Assembly: GCF_947179165.1 (NCBI RefSeq)
Contig: NC_077238.1
Coordinates: forward strand, 81,063,757 to 81,127,756
DNA from: Solanum dulcamara
Lineage: Eukaryota; Streptophyta; Magnoliopsida; Solanales; Solanaceae
Length of the DNA stretch: 64,000 nt
Direction: 5' to 3'
The notes beneath the pieces were generated by a model. It was given only the letters and a program-made list of their open reading frames with translations. It was not told the DNA's origin and searched no databases. Positions 62,601-64,000 of the stretch are shown piece by piece. The number at the start of each line of letters is the position of its first letter. Within the stretch, counting starts at the first letter, position 1. Made by a program: the position numbers and the translations under genes.

Positions 62601-64000
62601 AAGACAAACTGACAAAATTGCCTAATTCCTATTTCGTTGCCAATAAAATGCTCCTAAACCCCTCTAAAGAGTCATCGGGGCTAATGCAGTTTTTCCCCAT
62701 GTCGTTACGAATGCTACTATGAAAGAATCCATGAAAATTCGACCCAGGCCCCTGGCACCTAAAAAATCTGTGGGCTAACACACACGAAAAACTAGCAAAA
62801 TCGCCTAATTCCTAATGTGTCGCCAATAAAATGCTCCTAAACTCTTCTAAAGCGCCGCCGGTGCTATTGGAGTCATTCCCTAAGTCGTTACGAATGCTAC
62901 TATGGAAGAATCCAAAACAATTTGACACAGATCCCCGGCATCTAAAAAATCTGTGGGCTAAAATAAACGAAAAACTGGCAAAATTTCCTAATTCCTATTT
63001 CATTGCCAATAAAATGCTCCTAAACTTCTCTAAAGCACCATCGGGGCTACTGGAATCGTTCCCCATATTGTTACGAACTCTAATATTGAATAATCTAAGA
63101 AAATTTCACCCGGACCCCCGGCACCTAAAAAATCTGTAGGCTAACACACACGAAAAATAAGCAAAATTGTCTAATTCCTATTGCGTCGCCAATAAAATAC
63201 TCCTAAACACCTCAAAAGCGCCGTCGGGGCTACTGGAGTCCTTCCCTAGGTCGTCATGGACGCTACAATGGAATAATCCAAGAAAATTCGACTAGGACCC
63301 CCGGCACCTAAACAATCTGTGGGCTAACACACACGAAAAACTGGAAAAATTGCCTAATTCCTATTTCATTGCCAATAAAATGCTCCTAAACCCCCTTAAA
63401 GTGCCTTCCATGGATACTGGAGTCATTACCTAGGTCGTTACAGACGCTATTATGGAAGAATCAAAGAAAATTTGACTAGGAACCCCGGCACCTAAAAAAT
63501 CTGTGGGCTAACACACATGAAAAAGTGACAAAATTGCCTAATTCCTATTTTGTTGCAAATAAAATGCTCCTAAACATCCTTAAAGCACCTACGTGGCTAC
63601 TAGAGTTGTTCCCCAGGTCGTTACGGACACTATTATGGAAGAATCTAAGAAAATTTGACTAGGAACCCCGGCACCTAAAAAATCCGTAGGCTAACACACA
63701 TGAAAAAGTGACAAAATCGCCTAATTTCTATTTCATTGCCAATAAAATGCTCTTAAACCCCTCTAAAGCGCCGCCGGAGCTACTGGAGTTGTTCCCCATA
63801 TCGTTACGAATGCTACTATGGAAGAATCCATGAAAATGTGACCCGAACCCCCGGCACCTAAAAAATCTGTAGGCTAACACATACGAACAATTGGCAAAAT
63901 TGCCTAATTCCTATTGCATCGTCAATAAAATGCTCCTAAACACTTTTAAAGTGCCGCTAGGGCTATTGGAGTCGTTCTCTAGGTTGGTACGAACGCTACT

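Larger units (their letters stand above)
38623..64000. repeat. 183-bp satellite array, segment 4 (right)
   Basis: About 139 monomers in the same orientation, running past the window edge. This is the most regular part of the window. Subfamilies A and B are mixed, with several long-range duplicated blocks, for example 38,672-39,160 with 55,350-55,840 and 43,480-43,930 with 56,875-57,320. No genes or other elements are visible. Broken monomers occur at ~45,070 and ~51,130. Confidence 0.97.

Noticed and set aside
1..64000. CRISPR-like array of direct repeats
   Set aside because: Repeats are contiguous 183-bp monomers without unique spacers, in a plant-type retroelement context.
1..64000. tRNA, rRNA or other RNA genes
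   Set aside because: I saw no cloverleaf, conserved rRNA stretch or other RNA gene signature on either strand when reading through; no covariance-model search could be run.

Overview
The window is plant repetitive DNA and contains no intact host gene. About 55.5 kb of the 64 kb is a single tandem satellite family with a monomer of about 183 bp (roughly 300 copies, all in the same orientation). It runs off both ends of the window and is interrupted by three foreign blocks. The retroelement fragments look like those of a dicot, most likely Solanaceae. The reasons are a Ty3/gypsy polyprotein of the chromovirus type, an L1-type LINE with plant zinc-binding and RNase H domains, and an LTR end of the GGGTCGTGACA type. 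I could not search databases, so the species and the name of the satellite are open.

Layout. (1) 1-13,080: satellite. The first ~9 kb is the most diverged, with many short or rearranged monomers and an 87-bp foreign insert at 1.6 kb. (2) 13,081-15,640: a decayed Ty3/gypsy internal fragment on the + strand (gag, zinc knuckle, protease, reverse transcriptase, start of integrase). It has no LTRs and no target-site duplication. (3) 15,641-19,190: satellite with a six-monomer and a four-monomer higher-order repeat. (4) 19,191-23,185: a 5'-truncated LINE with a poly(A) tail and a perfect 12-bp target-site duplication. Its very long 3' region has internal duplications. (5) 23,186-36,648: satellite with a 365-bp dimer and a ~1.63-kb nine-monomer higher-order repeat. 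(6) 36,649-38,622: an LTR-derived fragment on the minus strand carrying a 40-bp minisatellite and a ~190-bp tandem triplet, without a target-site duplication. (7) 38,623-64,000: satellite with a ladder of marker monomers spaced by whole numbers of monomers, and a recently amplified run near 62 kb.

How it fits together. The monomer is 61 codons long, so short open frames run through it on both strands. These are a by-product of the repeat length and are best not read as genes. Two linked monomer subfamilies alternate in the right part of the array and one of them is essentially absent from the left 16 kb. Long-range duplicated blocks, higher-order repeats and microhomology-type deletions show that the array grows and shrinks by unequal exchange and replication slippage. 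CpG sites vary mainly to TpG or CpA, as expected of methylated heterochromatin. Only the LINE shows a clean, probably recent, insertion. The other two fragments look captured or trimmed by recombination.
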